Assembly (NCBI GenBank): GCA_019244185.1
Contig: JAFATB010000023.1
Span: forward strand, 310,001 to 374,000
Reading direction: 5' to 3'
From: Acidobacteriota bacterium
GTDB lineage: Bacteria; Acidobacteriota; Thermoanaerobaculia; Gp7-AA8
DNA length: 64,000 nucleotides
A model generated the notes under the pieces. The model was not told the origin of the DNA and made no database searches. It was given only the letters and a program-made list of their open reading frames with translations. Shown in pieces: positions 52,572-60,460 of the stretch; the stretch's first letter is position 1, and each line of letters begins with the position of its first letter. The position numbers and the translations under genes were made by a program.

Positions 52572-52577
52572 CGTTCG

Positions 52578-52583
52578 TATAAT
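52578..52583 (+). promoter_or_regulatory. Consensus -10 box at the second pilT start
   Basis: A perfect TATAAT ends seven bases before the GTG start, so transcription should begin at or next to the start codon. No Shine-Dalgarno is present. The -35 region has no clear match. Confidence 0.55.
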
Positions 52584-52590
52584 CGCCGCC

Positions 52591-54045
52591 GTGACGGTCG
52601 CTCCCGAAGCGCATCAGGCCCCGGCGTTCTCCCTCAACGACCTGCTGATCTACATGGCCAAGCAGCAGGCGTCGGACCTTCATCTCAAGCCGATGCGTCC
52701 GCCGCTCGTGCGCGTGCAGGGGAAGCTGATCCCGATCAAGACCGACGCGCTCAAGCCGGCCGATCTCGAGAAGATGCTGCTGCCGATCCTCAATCGCGCG
52801 CAGCGTGAGAAGTTCGACGCGCAGATGTCGGTCGACTTCGGCTACGGCGTCCCGGGCGTGGCGCGCTTCCGCGCGAACATGTACATGCAGCGCGGCACCG
52901 TCGGCGCGGTCTTCCGCCGCATCCCGATCCAGATCTCGACGGTCGACGCGCTGGAGTTGCCGACCGCGGTGCGCGAGATCACGGAGATGCCGGACGGCCT
53001 CGTGCTCGTCACCGGCCCGACGGGCTCGGGCAAGTCGACGACGCTCGCGGCGATGATCCTCGAGATCGCCGAGCGCGAGCCGCTGCACATCGTCACGATC
53101 GAAGATCCGATCGAGTTCCTGTTTCAGGACCGCACCGCCGCGATCTCGCAGCGCGAGGTCGGCACCGACACGCCGACGTTCCGCGAGGCGCTGCGCAACG
53201 CCATGCGCCAGGACCCCGACGTGATCATGGTCGGGGAGATGCGTGACGTCGAGACGATGCAGACCGTGCTCACCGCCGCGGAGACGGGCCATCTGGTCTT
53301 CTCCACGCTGCACACCAACAACGCCGCGCAGACGCTCGACCGCATCGTCGACGCGTTCCCGCCCGAGCAGCACAAGCAGATCCGCGCGCAACTCTCGCTC
53401 GTCCTGCGCGGCATCATCTCGCTCAAGCTCGTCAAGACGAAAGACGGGCGCATGACCGCTGCGGTCGAGGTGCTGCGCAACTCGCCGCGCATGGCCAAGC
53501 TCATCGAAGACGGCCACACGAAGGACATCCTCGAGGAGATCGAGACCTCGGTCGGTCTCTATCGCATGCAGTCGATGAATCAGTCGCTCATCGCGCTGCT
53601 CGTGCACCAGAAGATCACGTATCAGGACGCGATGGCGCTGTCGAGCGATCCCGACGATCTCTCGCTCAAGTTGCGCAAGCTCTTCCCGCAGATCGAAGAG
53701 CGCGTCCGCCAGGGAGGAGACATGGCTCCGAGCTACTCCGATTTCTCGCAGATCACCGAGCTGATGGACATCAAACGGCTCTACGAAGAACAGGACGTGC
53801 AGTGGCGGCAGCGCCTGCTCGACAAGGACGAGGACATCCAGAACCTCCGCCACGACGTCGAGTACCTCCGCTCGCAGCTCCAGCAGTTCCAGGGCGGGCA
53901 GGGACAGAAGGACGAGGAGATCGCGCGGCTGCGCGGCGAGTCCGAGCGGTTGCGTGCGGACGCGCAGGCGAAGATCACCCAACTGCAGGAGCGCATCAAG
54001 GAGCTCAATCAGAAATTAATGGCGGCAGGCGCGGTTAAACGCTGA
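52591..54045 (+). CDS. pilT: Second PilT-type pilus retraction ATPase with C-terminal coiled coil
   Basis: A 484-residue protein, about 100 longer than the first PilT. Core motifs: GPTGSGKSTTLAAMI (Walker A), HIVTIEDPIEFLF (Asp box), IMVGEMRDVETMQ (Walker B) and GHLVFSTLHTNNAAQTLDR (His box). The extra C-terminus (about 385-484) is a Glu/Gln/Arg-rich heptad coiled coil, beginning MDIKRLYEEQDVQWRQRL and ending LNQKLMAAGAVKR. A coiled-coil tail is not standard for PilT or PilU and may mediate assembly or localisation. GTG 52591 follows a consensus -10 box. Confidence 0.92.
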   Translation: MTVAPEAHQAPAFSLNDLLIYMAKQQASDLHLKPMRPPLVRVQGKLIPIKTDALKPADLEKMLLPILNRAQREKFDAQMSVDFGYGVPGVARFRANMYMQRGTVGAVFRRIPIQISTVDALELPTAVREITEMPDGLVLVTGPTGSGKSTTLAAMILEIAEREPLHIVTIEDPIEFLFQDRTAAISQREVGTDTPTFREALRNAMRQDPDVIMVGEMRDVETMQTVLTAAETGHLVFSTLHTNNAAQTLDRIVDAFPPEQHKQIRAQLSLVLRGIISLKLVKTKDGRMTAAVEVLRNSPRMAKLIEDGHTKDILEEIETSVGLYRMQSMNQSLIALLVHQKITYQDAMALSSDPDDLSLKLRKLFPQIEERVRQGGDMAPSYSDFSQITELMDIKRLYEEQDVQWRQRLLDKDEDIQNLRHDVEYLRSQLQQFQGGQGQKDEEIARLRGESERLRADAQAKITQLQERIKELNQKLMAAGAVKR

Positions 54046-54046
54046 C

Positions 54047-54406
54047 GTGGCCACGAAGCCGTCGAAAACAATCGAGACGTTCCCGAACCCGAACCCCGAG
54101 CGCGACTATGAGATCGCGTTCGAGGCGCCCGAGTTCACCTGCCTCTGCCCGATGACCGGGCAACCCGACTTCGCCACGATCCGCATCCGCTACACGCCCG
54201 ACACGACCTGTGTCGAGCTCAAGTCGCTGAAGCTCTATCTCTGGTCGTACCGCGACGAGGGCGCGTTCCACGAGGCCGTCACGAACCGCATCGCGAACGA
54301 TCTCATCGCCGCCGTCGACCCGCGTTTCCTCGAAGTGGAAGGCGACTTCTACGTGCGCGGCGGGATTTCGACGAAGGTGAAGGTTTGTCATCGAAAAGCT
54401 GAATGA
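54047..54406 (+). CDS. queF: NADPH-dependent 7-cyano-7-deazaguanine (preQ0) reductase QueF, short type
   Basis: A 119-residue enzyme reducing preQ0 to preQ1 in queuosine synthesis. The catalytic Cys and Asp sit in FTCLCPMTGQPDFATI; ELKSLKLYLWSYRDEGAFHE is the QueF motif; FYVRGGISTKVKV ends the fold. Length fits the unimodular type I family. GTG 54047 starts one base after the pilT stop. The last three residues and the stop codon are encoded at the left end of a heptad palindromic repeat. Confidence 0.93.
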   Translation: MATKPSKTIETFPNPNPERDYEIAFEAPEFTCLCPMTGQPDFATIRIRYTPDTTCVELKSLKLYLWSYRDEGAFHEAVTNRIANDLIAAVDPRFLEVEGDFYVRGGISTKVKVCHRKAE

Positions 54407-54511
54407 AGAACGCAGAACGCAGAATGAAGAATTGAGAACAGAGAACGTGCGCGCGCAGCGCGCCACCACAATTCTTCATTCTGCGTTCTGCGTTCTAAAT
54501 TCTTCATTCGG
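54394..54511. repeat. Heptad-built palindromic repeat, copy C
   Basis: Left arm 54394-54441 and right arm 54468-54511 are near-perfect reverse complements of the same 7-base units, with a GC-rich inner hairpin between them. It lies where queF and the minus-strand unknown gene converge, and both genes end inside it: their last codons and stops are repeat sequence. Confidence 0.85.
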
Positions 54512-55513
54512 TGTCCCGCGAAAAAGCCGCCACTGCTCGTTGACGTACCCCGCGAACCCCGCCTCTCCGCCGTTCAGCCATTCCGTCAAAATATCCACAC
54601 TGACGTCGTCGAGTCCGCCGACGATGCCGAGGCTCGCGGCTTCGGCAATGCGCGTCAGCGGCTTATCGAGATCGGCGACGGCGCGCGCGGAACGGGCGAT
54701 GAGGCCGGCGAGATCGAGGTCGTGCTCCATGGCGATCATGCGGGACGCGGTGAGCGTGAGCAGGATCGCGGCGTTCCAGTTCGAGCGCTCGTTCCAGCGC
54801 GGCGGCAGGATGAAGTCGTGCATACCGCGCGCGTGGGCCAGCGCGGCGATGTGGCGTTCGGTGGCGATGTGGATTGGCTCGACCGCGGCGTGAAAGAGCA
54901 GTTCGTAACGGTCGTCGTCGCCGGAGAGGTCGAGCATCCGCGCGAGCGCCTGCTTCGCGGTCGCTTCGACGTCGATCGCGACCGCCGCGAAGAACGACGC
55001 GCCGTGTTTCTGCGCGAGCTCCGCGAGCGCGTCGAGCAGCGCGAGATCCGTCGTCACGGGATAGATCACCGGCACGGCGACGCCCCACGTTCCGCGCGCG
55101 GTTGTGAAGAGCGCTTCGAGCCGCGCGAGATGGGGCGGCCACGCGGCGATGGCGACGGTCGCCGCATTCGAATCGGGCAGCGCGCCGTGGGTCGACGTGA
55201 GAAAGAGCGCGTCGCGTTCGCAGAACGCCAGCGCTTCCGCGCCGCGGCGGAAGACGACTTCCGCGGCTTCGGCCGCGTCGATGAGCACCGGCGGCGCGAG
55301 TTGTTTCGCGCGTTCGAGGTCGTCGCGCACGTGCTCCGCGACCGTTACCTCGAGCTTCTCCGCGCCGCTCGCGCGCAACGCGACGTAGTCGACGGCGATC
55401 GGCGTGGCACGTTTCGCCGCGTACGGCGCGATGGTCGTCGCGCACCAGAACGGCGGCGCGGGCGCGCTCGCGCGGCGGATGCGAAGCGGCGCCGCTTTGC
55501 GGTAGAGAATCAC
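54476..55513 (-). CDS. Unrecognised 345-aa protein upstream-coupled to ribE
   Basis: No family recognised. It is soluble, Ala-rich and mostly helical with repeated short strands (VAVPVIYPVTTDLALLDALA, GASFFAAVAIDVEA, EPIHIATERHIAALAHARG), a layout that would fit a TIM barrel. No metal-Cys cluster or nucleotide motif is visible. ATG 55513 overlaps the ribE stop by four bases, so it is co-translated with riboflavin synthesis genes. Its last 12 residues (TPNEEFRTQNAE) are read from the right arm of repeat C, so the original C-terminus was replaced or extended. Confidence 0.55.
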   Translation of the reverse strand: MILYRKAAPLRIRRASAPAPPFWCATTIAPYAAKRATPIAVDYVALRASGAEKLEVTVAEHVRDDLERAKQLAPPVLIDAAEAAEVVFRRGAEALAFCERDALFLTSTHGALPDSNAATVAIAAWPPHLARLEALFTTARGTWGVAVPVIYPVTTDLALLDALAELAQKHGASFFAAVAIDVEATAKQALARMLDLSGDDDRYELLFHAAVEPIHIATERHIAALAHARGMHDFILPPRWNERSNWNAAILLTLTASRMIAMEHDLDLAGLIARSARAVADLDKPLTRIAEAASLGIVGGLDDVSVDILTEWLNGGEAGFAGYVNEQWRLFRGTPNEEFRTQNAE

Positions 55514-56115
55514 GACGAGAGCTTCGCGAGGTAGGGCGCGACGAGCTGCCGGATGTACTTGGCCACGACGTCGAACTCGAGGTTGACGCCGCCGCCGATG
55601 TGCGGATTGCCGAGGTTCGTGCGGCGGAGCGTCTCCGGAATCAGCGCGGCGCCGAACGAATTGGCGTCCGGCTCGACGACCGTGAGCGACACGCCGTCGA
55701 CGGCGACCGAGCCTTTGTCGACGAGGAGATCCGCGTAGTCGCGCGGCACGCTCCAGCGATACACCGCGAAGTCGCCTTCCTGCGTCACCGAGAGCAGCGT
55801 GCCCGTCGCGTCGACGTGTCCCTGCACGAGATGTCCGCCGAGGCGTTCTCCGACGGCGAGCGCGCGCTCGACGTTCACCTGCATCCCCGCGCGCACATTC
55901 GCCAGCGTCGTACGCGCGAGCGTTTCCTCGGATAAGTCGGCGACGAGCGCGCCGTCGTCGTCGGGCAGCACCGTGAGACAGACGCCGTTGACGGCGAGGC
56001 TCTCGCCGCGCGCGAACGGTTCCGGATCGGTCGTGCGCAGGCGCAGGCGCGCGCCGCCGCCGGCGCGCTCGAACGCCTCGATCGTGCCGCGATGAACGAT
56101 GATCCCGGTGAACAT
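55510..56115 (-). CDS. ribE: Riboflavin synthase (alpha subunit)
   Basis: A 201-residue trimeric enzyme that dismutates two 6,7-dimethyl-8-ribityllumazines into riboflavin. The duplicated beta-barrel shows both halves: MFTGIIVHRGTIEAF, SLAVNGVCLTV, VNVERALAVGERLGGHLVQGH, then SVAVDGVSLTVVEPDANSF and FDVVAKYIRQLV. Start ATG 56115 is one base before the end of ribD. The lumazine synthase gene is not in the window. Confidence 0.96.
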   Translation of the reverse strand: MFTGIIVHRGTIEAFERAGGGARLRLRTTDPEPFARGESLAVNGVCLTVLPDDDGALVADLSEETLARTTLANVRAGMQVNVERALAVGERLGGHLVQGHVDATGTLLSVTQEGDFAVYRWSVPRDYADLLVDKGSVAVDGVSLTVVEPDANSFGAALIPETLRRTNLGNPHIGGGVNLEFDVVAKYIRQLVAPYLAKLSS

Positions 56116-57177
56116 TCAGGAAGGGTAGGCGACGAGTTTCAGGTCGCCGCCTACGAGCTCCGCGCGATCAAACCGAAAGCGGTACGCGTCTGTCAATCGC
56201 GAGATCGGTTCGCCTTGCAGCAACGCAGGCGCGTCGCCGCCGCCCACGAGCATCGGCGCGACGAAGAGAATCATCTTCTGCCACAGCCCGCGGCGGATGA
56301 GCTCCGAGTGCACGACCGCGCCGCCTTCGACGAGCACCGATTGGATCCCGCGCGCGTGCAACTCGCCGAAGACGCGTTCGAGATCGGCCAGGCCGTCGAT
56401 GCGCACGATCTCGAGCTCCGGCGACGCGCTGTAACGATCGGGCGCCGACGTGAAGAGGATCGTGCGCGCGCCGTCGCGGAAGAGCTGCGCGTGCGGCGGC
56501 GCGTTGCCGTCGCCGTCGAGGACGACGCGTGTCCACGGCACGACGCCGTTTGCGATGCCGAGGCGGCGCGTGAGTCGCGGGTTGTCCGCCGCGACGGTGC
56601 CGCCGCCGACGAGGATCGAATCGTGTTCTTCGCGCAACGCGAGACTCGCCTCACGCGCCGCTTCCGCGGTGATCCATTGCGAGTCGCGCGTGACCGTCGC
56701 GAGCTTGCCGTCGAGCGTGATCGCCGCTTTCAGCACGACGAACGGCAGTCGCTGCGTGATCGCCCAGATGAAGACCTCGTTCATGCGTCGCGCGTCGGCT
56801 TCGCGAACGCCGGTCGTGACCTCGATGCCCGCCGCGCGCAGTTTGTCGATGCCGCGGCCGTCGACGACGTCGTGCGGATCGCGCATGGCGATGGCGACGC
56901 GCGCGATGCCTGCGGCGATCACGGCGTCGGCGCACGGCGGCGTGCGTCCATGATGCGCGCACGGCTCGAGCGTGACGTACATCGTCGCGCCGCGCGCGTC
57001 GCATTGGCGTAGCGCATCGATCTCCGCGTGCGGCTCGCCGGCGCGGCGGTGCCAGCCTTCGGCGAGCACTTCGCCGTCGCGCACGATGACGCAGCCGACC
57101 ATCGGGTTCGGGCTGACGGAACAGCGTCCGCGCTCCGCCAGCGCGAGCGCGCGCCGCATGAAGTCGTCGTCGGTCAC
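56116..57177 (-). CDS. ribD: Bifunctional pyrimidine deaminase / reductase RibD
   Basis: A 353-residue two-domain enzyme in riboflavin synthesis. Deaminase (1-145): GEPHAEIDAL and TLEPCAHHGRTPPCADAVI with the zinc His and Cys residues. Reductase (about 150-353): KAAITLDGKLAT, ILVGGGTVAADNPRLT, IQSVLVEGGAVVHSELI. GTG 57177 has no Shine-Dalgarno; TACAAT ends seven bases upstream. ribE follows directly. Confidence 0.96.
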   Translation of the reverse strand: MTDDDFMRRALALAERGRCSVSPNPMVGCVIVRDGEVLAEGWHRRAGEPHAEIDALRQCDARGATMYVTLEPCAHHGRTPPCADAVIAAGIARVAIAMRDPHDVVDGRGIDKLRAAGIEVTTGVREADARRMNEVFIWAITQRLPFVVLKAAITLDGKLATVTRDSQWITAEAAREASLALREEHDSILVGGGTVAADNPRLTRRLGIANGVVPWTRVVLDGDGNAPPHAQLFRDGARTILFTSAPDRYSASPELEIVRIDGLADLERVFGELHARGIQSVLVEGGAVVHSELIRRGLWQKMILFVAPMLVGGGDAPALLQGEPISRLTDAYRFRFDRAELVGGDLKLVAYPS

Positions 57178-57184
57178 GGGCGCG

Positions 57185-57190
57185 ATTGTA
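57185..57190 (-). promoter_or_regulatory. -10-like box close to the ribD start
   Basis: TACAAT on the minus strand, seven bases before GTG 57177, predicting a leaderless mRNA. No FMN riboswitch is present upstream; the gap to the htrA terminator is only about 15 bases. Confidence 0.5.
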
Positions 57191-57201
57191 TGCGCGCGCG
57201 C

Positions 57202-57234
57202 AAAAACAAACGGCGGACCCGAAGGTCCGCCGTT
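57202..57234 (-). terminator. Rho-independent terminator after htrA
   Basis: On the minus strand, AACGGCGGACC-ttcg-GGTCCGCCGTT is an 11-bp stem with a UUCG loop, followed by TGTTTTTG. It separates htrA from ribD. Confidence 0.9.
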
Positions 57235-57255
57235 CGTCGTTCGATGCAGAAAGGC

Positions 57256-58824
57256 TTACGGCGTCTGCACGATGCGGTACGTCGACACCGGGCCCGTGCG
57301 CGTCGGCGTGGTGATGTAGATGCGGATGCGCTGGCCCGAACGCGCGGCGTCGACCGCGGTGCGGAACTGGTCGACGTTGTCGATGCGCTGCCCCTGCACC
57401 TCGCTGATCACATCGCCTTCGCTGATGCCCGCGTCGGCGGCCGCCGAGACGTTCTTCACGTCCGTCACGATGACGCCGTTCGTGGTCGCCGGGACGTTGT
57501 ACTGCCGGCGCAGCTCGGCCGTCAGGTTCTGCACGGACATGCCGAGCTTGTTGCGCGTCGGCTCGACCGTCGCGCCGCCGTTCTCCGTCTCATCCGGCTC
57601 GCCGTCCGGCGGCCGCTCGGCGGTCTTCGCCGTGACGGTCTGCCGCTGGCTGTTGCGGAGCAGCGTGATGTGCACCTCGGTGCCGACCGGCAGGTACGAG
57701 ATGTAGTCGATCAGCTCGCGGTTGTTGCGGATCGGGCGGCCGTCGATCTCGACGATGACGTCGCCGTGGCGGATGCCGGCGCGGTCGGCCGGTTTGTCGG
57801 GCGTGACGTCCTGCACAAGCGCGCCGCGCGCTTCCGGCAGGTTGAACGCCTCGCGGGTCTCTTCGGTCACGTCGGTGATCGACATGCCGAGGAAGCCGCG
57901 GGTGACCTTGCCCTTCTTCAGCTGCGGCAGGAGCGTGCGCGCCGTGTTGATCGGGGTCGCGAAGCCGATGCCCTGCGCGCCGCCGCCGCGGATGGCGGTG
58001 TTGATGCCGATCACCTCTCCGGCAATATTGAGGAGCGGACCTCCGGAGTTGCCGAAGTTGATCGCGGCGTCGGTCTGGATGAAGTTCTCGAACGAGCGGG
58101 TCTGCTCGCTGAGGCCGAGCGAGCGGCCTTTCGCGGAGATGACGCCGACGGTGAGCGTGTTCTCGAACGTGAACGGATGGCCGATGGCGATGGCCCAGTC
58201 ACCCTTGCGGATGCGGTCGGAATCGCCGAGGCGGATCGAGGGGAGCTCGTGGTTCACGTCGATTTTGAGAAGCGCGAGGTCGGTGGCGGGGTCGTGGCCG
58301 ACGATCTTCGCGTTCGTGGTCTGGCCGCCGTTGCCGTTCTCGTCGGCGCCGTAGTGCACGACGACGGTCGAGGCGCCTTCGATGACGTGGTTGTTGGTGA
58401 GGATGTAGCCGTCGGGAGAGATGATGAAGCCGGAGCCGCCGCTGACCTGGCGTTGTTCGTCGTCATCGCCGTTGTCGTCGTCGCCCTGGCCGCGCTGCTG
58501 CGGACGCTGTTGCTGCTGGCGCGGGTCGGGGAAGAAGAATTCGAACGGATCGATGCCGAACTGGCGACGGCGCTGATCGCTCACTTTGATGACTTCGGTC
58601 GAGCGGATCGATACGACGGCCGGCATGACGCGCGAGGCGACGTCGGCGAACGAGGGGACCATCACCGATCCCACGCTGCCGGCCGGTGCGGCCGCCATCG
58701 TGGAAGTGGTTTGAGCTTTCGACGTCTTCATCAAGCCGAGATCGGCGCTGATGAGCACGCCGAACGCCACTGACGCGATCACGATCGCGATCGTCGACAG
58801 AATGCGTTTGGTGGATTGATTCAT
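57256..58824 (-). CDS. htrA: Periplasmic serine protease/chaperone of the HtrA/Deg family
   Basis: A 522-residue protein with an N-terminal membrane anchor or signal (about 8-30). The trypsin-like domain has the full triad: ILTNNHVIEGA (His), DPATDLALLKI (Asp), INFGNSGGPLLNI (Ser). A Gln/Asp-rich insertion (about 95-130) is in the place of the LA loop. Two PDZ domains follow (GFLGMSITDV and LGMSVQNLTA starts). AGGAGGAG precedes the ATG. A sigma-E-like promoter lies 65 bases upstream, in line with envelope-stress control of degP in other bacteria. Confidence 0.96.
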   Translation of the reverse strand: MNQSTKRILSTIAIVIASVAFGVLISADLGLMKTSKAQTTSTMAAAPAGSVGSVMVPSFADVASRVMPAVVSIRSTEVIKVSDQRRRQFGIDPFEFFFPDPRQQQQRPQQRGQGDDDNGDDDEQRQVSGGSGFIISPDGYILTNNHVIEGASTVVVHYGADENGNGGQTTNAKIVGHDPATDLALLKIDVNHELPSIRLGDSDRIRKGDWAIAIGHPFTFENTLTVGVISAKGRSLGLSEQTRSFENFIQTDAAINFGNSGGPLLNIAGEVIGINTAIRGGGAQGIGFATPINTARTLLPQLKKGKVTRGFLGMSITDVTEETREAFNLPEARGALVQDVTPDKPADRAGIRHGDVIVEIDGRPIRNNRELIDYISYLPVGTEVHITLLRNSQRQTVTAKTAERPPDGEPDETENGGATVEPTRNKLGMSVQNLTAELRRQYNVPATTNGVIVTDVKNVSAAADAGISEGDVISEVQGQRIDNVDQFRTAVDAARSGQRIRIYITTPTRTGPVSTYRIVQTP

Positions 58825-58888
58825 AGACTTGCTTGACTCCTCCTGGTGTGACCAATGGATGAAGCGGGGATCGACATTCCCGCACCGA

Positions 58889-58917
58889 TTCAGACGTGCA
58901 GCGCGGTGAAATGTTCC
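58889..58917 (-). promoter_or_regulatory. Sigma-E (ECF)-type promoter of htrA
   Basis: Minus strand: GGAACAT, 16 bases, TCTGAA. This fits the sigma-E/RpoE consensus GGAACTT and TCTGA and lies 65 bases before the htrA ATG. Confidence 0.65.
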
Positions 58918-58945
58918 GCACCCGCGGCGTTACGTTTCGTCAAAC

Positions 58946-58973
58946 GAAAAAAGGCCTCGCCACGCGCGAGGCC
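58946..58973 (-). terminator. Rho-independent terminator after the GlsB/YeaQ gene
   Basis: Minus strand: GGCCTCGC-gcgtg-GCGAGGCC then TTTTTT. It ends the small membrane gene before the htrA promoter. Confidence 0.9.
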
Positions 58974-59010
58974 GGGATGGAGAGGTCAGGAGAAGTCTCG
59001 CGGCGCGCCG

Positions 59011-59265
59011 TCAGACCACGCGGCGCCGGCCGACGATCAGCCGATAGATGAACAGCAGGACCATCGCGCCGATGATCGAGCCGATCCAGCCTGCTGTCTG
59101 CTGATCGCGGCCCATCAGCGTCGTGGCCAGGAAGCCGCCGACGAACGATCCGGCGATGCCGAGCAGAATCGTGACGATCCAGCCACCCGGGTCGCGGCCC
59201 GGCATGAGGAACTTGGCGATGGCGCCGACGACGAGACCAAACAGGATCCATCCAATGATGTTCAT
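59011..59265 (-). CDS. GlsB/YeaQ/YmgE-family small membrane protein
   Basis: An 84-residue protein with three hydrophobic helices: IIGWILFGLVVGAIAKFLMP, WIVTILLGIAGSFVGGFLA and WIGSIIGAMVLLFIYRLI, with the family GRDPGGW motif between the first two. Often induced by stress or in stationary phase; molecular role not known. ATG 59265 has a GGAGG Shine-Dalgarno nine bases ahead. Its own terminator separates it from htrA. Confidence 0.9.
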   Translation of the reverse strand: MNIIGWILFGLVVGAIAKFLMPGRDPGGWIVTILLGIAGSFVGGFLATTLMGRDQQTAGWIGSIIGAMVLLFIYRLIVGRRRVV

Positions 59266-59389
59266 GCGCTTTTTTCCTCCAGTTGAAACGGCCCCCCCGC
59301 GGGAGCCTCCGGCGTTACGGATGAGCAACAGGCATGCCGTGCTCGGCGCGCGCCGGAGTTCGCGCGGAGTTGCGGTACTCTCCGCCGCC

Positions 59390-60454
59390 ATGAAACGCAT
59401 CGGGATCCTCACCGGCGGAGGCGATTGCCCGGGCCTCAACGCCGTCATCCGCGCAGCGGTGCGCACGCTGATTCGCGATCATGAAATGGAGGTCGTCGGC
59501 ATCCAGTCGGGCTTCGAAGGTCTGCTCACGAAACAGATCGTGCCGCTGACGCTCGACTCGATCCGCGGCATCCTGCCGAAAGGCGGCACGCTGCTGCGCA
59601 CCACCAACCGCGGCAACCCGTTCGAGTATCCGACCGGCGACGGCGGCTGCGAAGACCGCTCGCAGCTCGTCGTCGACAACGCGCGCGAGCTCGGCATCGA
59701 CGGCGTCATCGCCATCGGCGGCGACGGCACGCTCAAGATCGCGCAGCGGCTCTGCGACATGGGCATCCCGATGGTCGCGGTGCCGAAGACGATCGACAAT
59801 GACCTCGCCGCCACCGACTACACCTTCGGCTTTCACACCGCGGTCGCCGTCGCCACCGACGCCGTGGATCGCCTGCATTCAACCGCCGAGAGCCACGACC
59901 GCGTGATGATCCTCGAGGTGATGGGGCGCAACGCCGGCTGGATCGCGCTCTACGCCGGACTCGCCGGCGGCGCCGACATCATCCTCATCCCGGAGATGCC
60001 GTATCGCCCCGAGGTGATCGCGCATCAGGTGCGCGATCGCCAGGCCGAGGGCGCGAAGTTCGACATCATCGTCGTCGCGGAAGGCGCGAAGCGCGTCGGC
60101 GGCGAAGAAGCCTACCTCGACAAAGCGACGCGGCGCCTCGGCGGCATCGCGTATCAGGTCGCGGCCGACATCCAGCAGGAGATCGATCTCGAAATCCGCG
60201 TGACGGTGCTCGGCCACATCCAGCGCGGCGGCTCGCCGATTCCGTTCGACCGTATCCTCGCCAGCCGCTTCGGCAAAGTCGCGGCCGATCTCGTCGCGCG
60301 GCAACAGTTCGGCGAGATGGTCGCGCTGCGGCAGGAAGAGATCGTCTCCGTGCCGATCAAAGATGCAGTCTCCCGCCCGAAGTACGTCGACCCGCACGGC
60401 CAGGTCGTCTCCACCGCCCGCTCCCTCGGCATCTCGTTCGGCGACGGCCTCTAA
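59390..60454 (+). CDS. pfkA: 6-phosphofructokinase PfkA-type
   Basis: A 354-residue glycolytic enzyme. RIGILTGGGDCPGLNAVIRA is the phosphate-donor loop, IAIGGDGTLKIAQRL and VAVPKTIDNDLAATDYTFGF hold the active-site residues, and EVMGRNAGWIALYAGLAGGA and LGHIQRGGSP the fructose-6-phosphate site. The donor-specificity positions combine Gly (GGDG, ATP type) with Lys (PKTIDND, as in PPi types), a mix seen in a separate PFK clade, so ATP is likely but PPi or mixed use is possible. ATG 59390 has a weak TACTCT box eight bases upstream. Confidence 0.94.
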   Translation: MKRIGILTGGGDCPGLNAVIRAAVRTLIRDHEMEVVGIQSGFEGLLTKQIVPLTLDSIRGILPKGGTLLRTTNRGNPFEYPTGDGGCEDRSQLVVDNARELGIDGVIAIGGDGTLKIAQRLCDMGIPMVAVPKTIDNDLAATDYTFGFHTAVAVATDAVDRLHSTAESHDRVMILEVMGRNAGWIALYAGLAGGADIILIPEMPYRPEVIAHQVRDRQAEGAKFDIIVVAEGAKRVGGEEAYLDKATRRLGGIAYQVAADIQQEIDLEIRVTVLGHIQRGGSPIPFDRILASRFGKVAADLVARQQFGEMVALRQEEIVSVPIKDAVSRPKYVDPHGQVVSTARSLGISFGDGL

Positions 60455-60460
60455 CCTCGA

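Noticed and set aside
57178..57201. FMN riboswitch before ribD
   Set aside because: The gap is far too short and holds only the -10-like box.
59292..59298. C7 homopolymer upstream of pfkA as a phase-variation tract
   Set aside because: It lies between two genes, outside any -35/-10 spacer I can define, and is short for this GC content.
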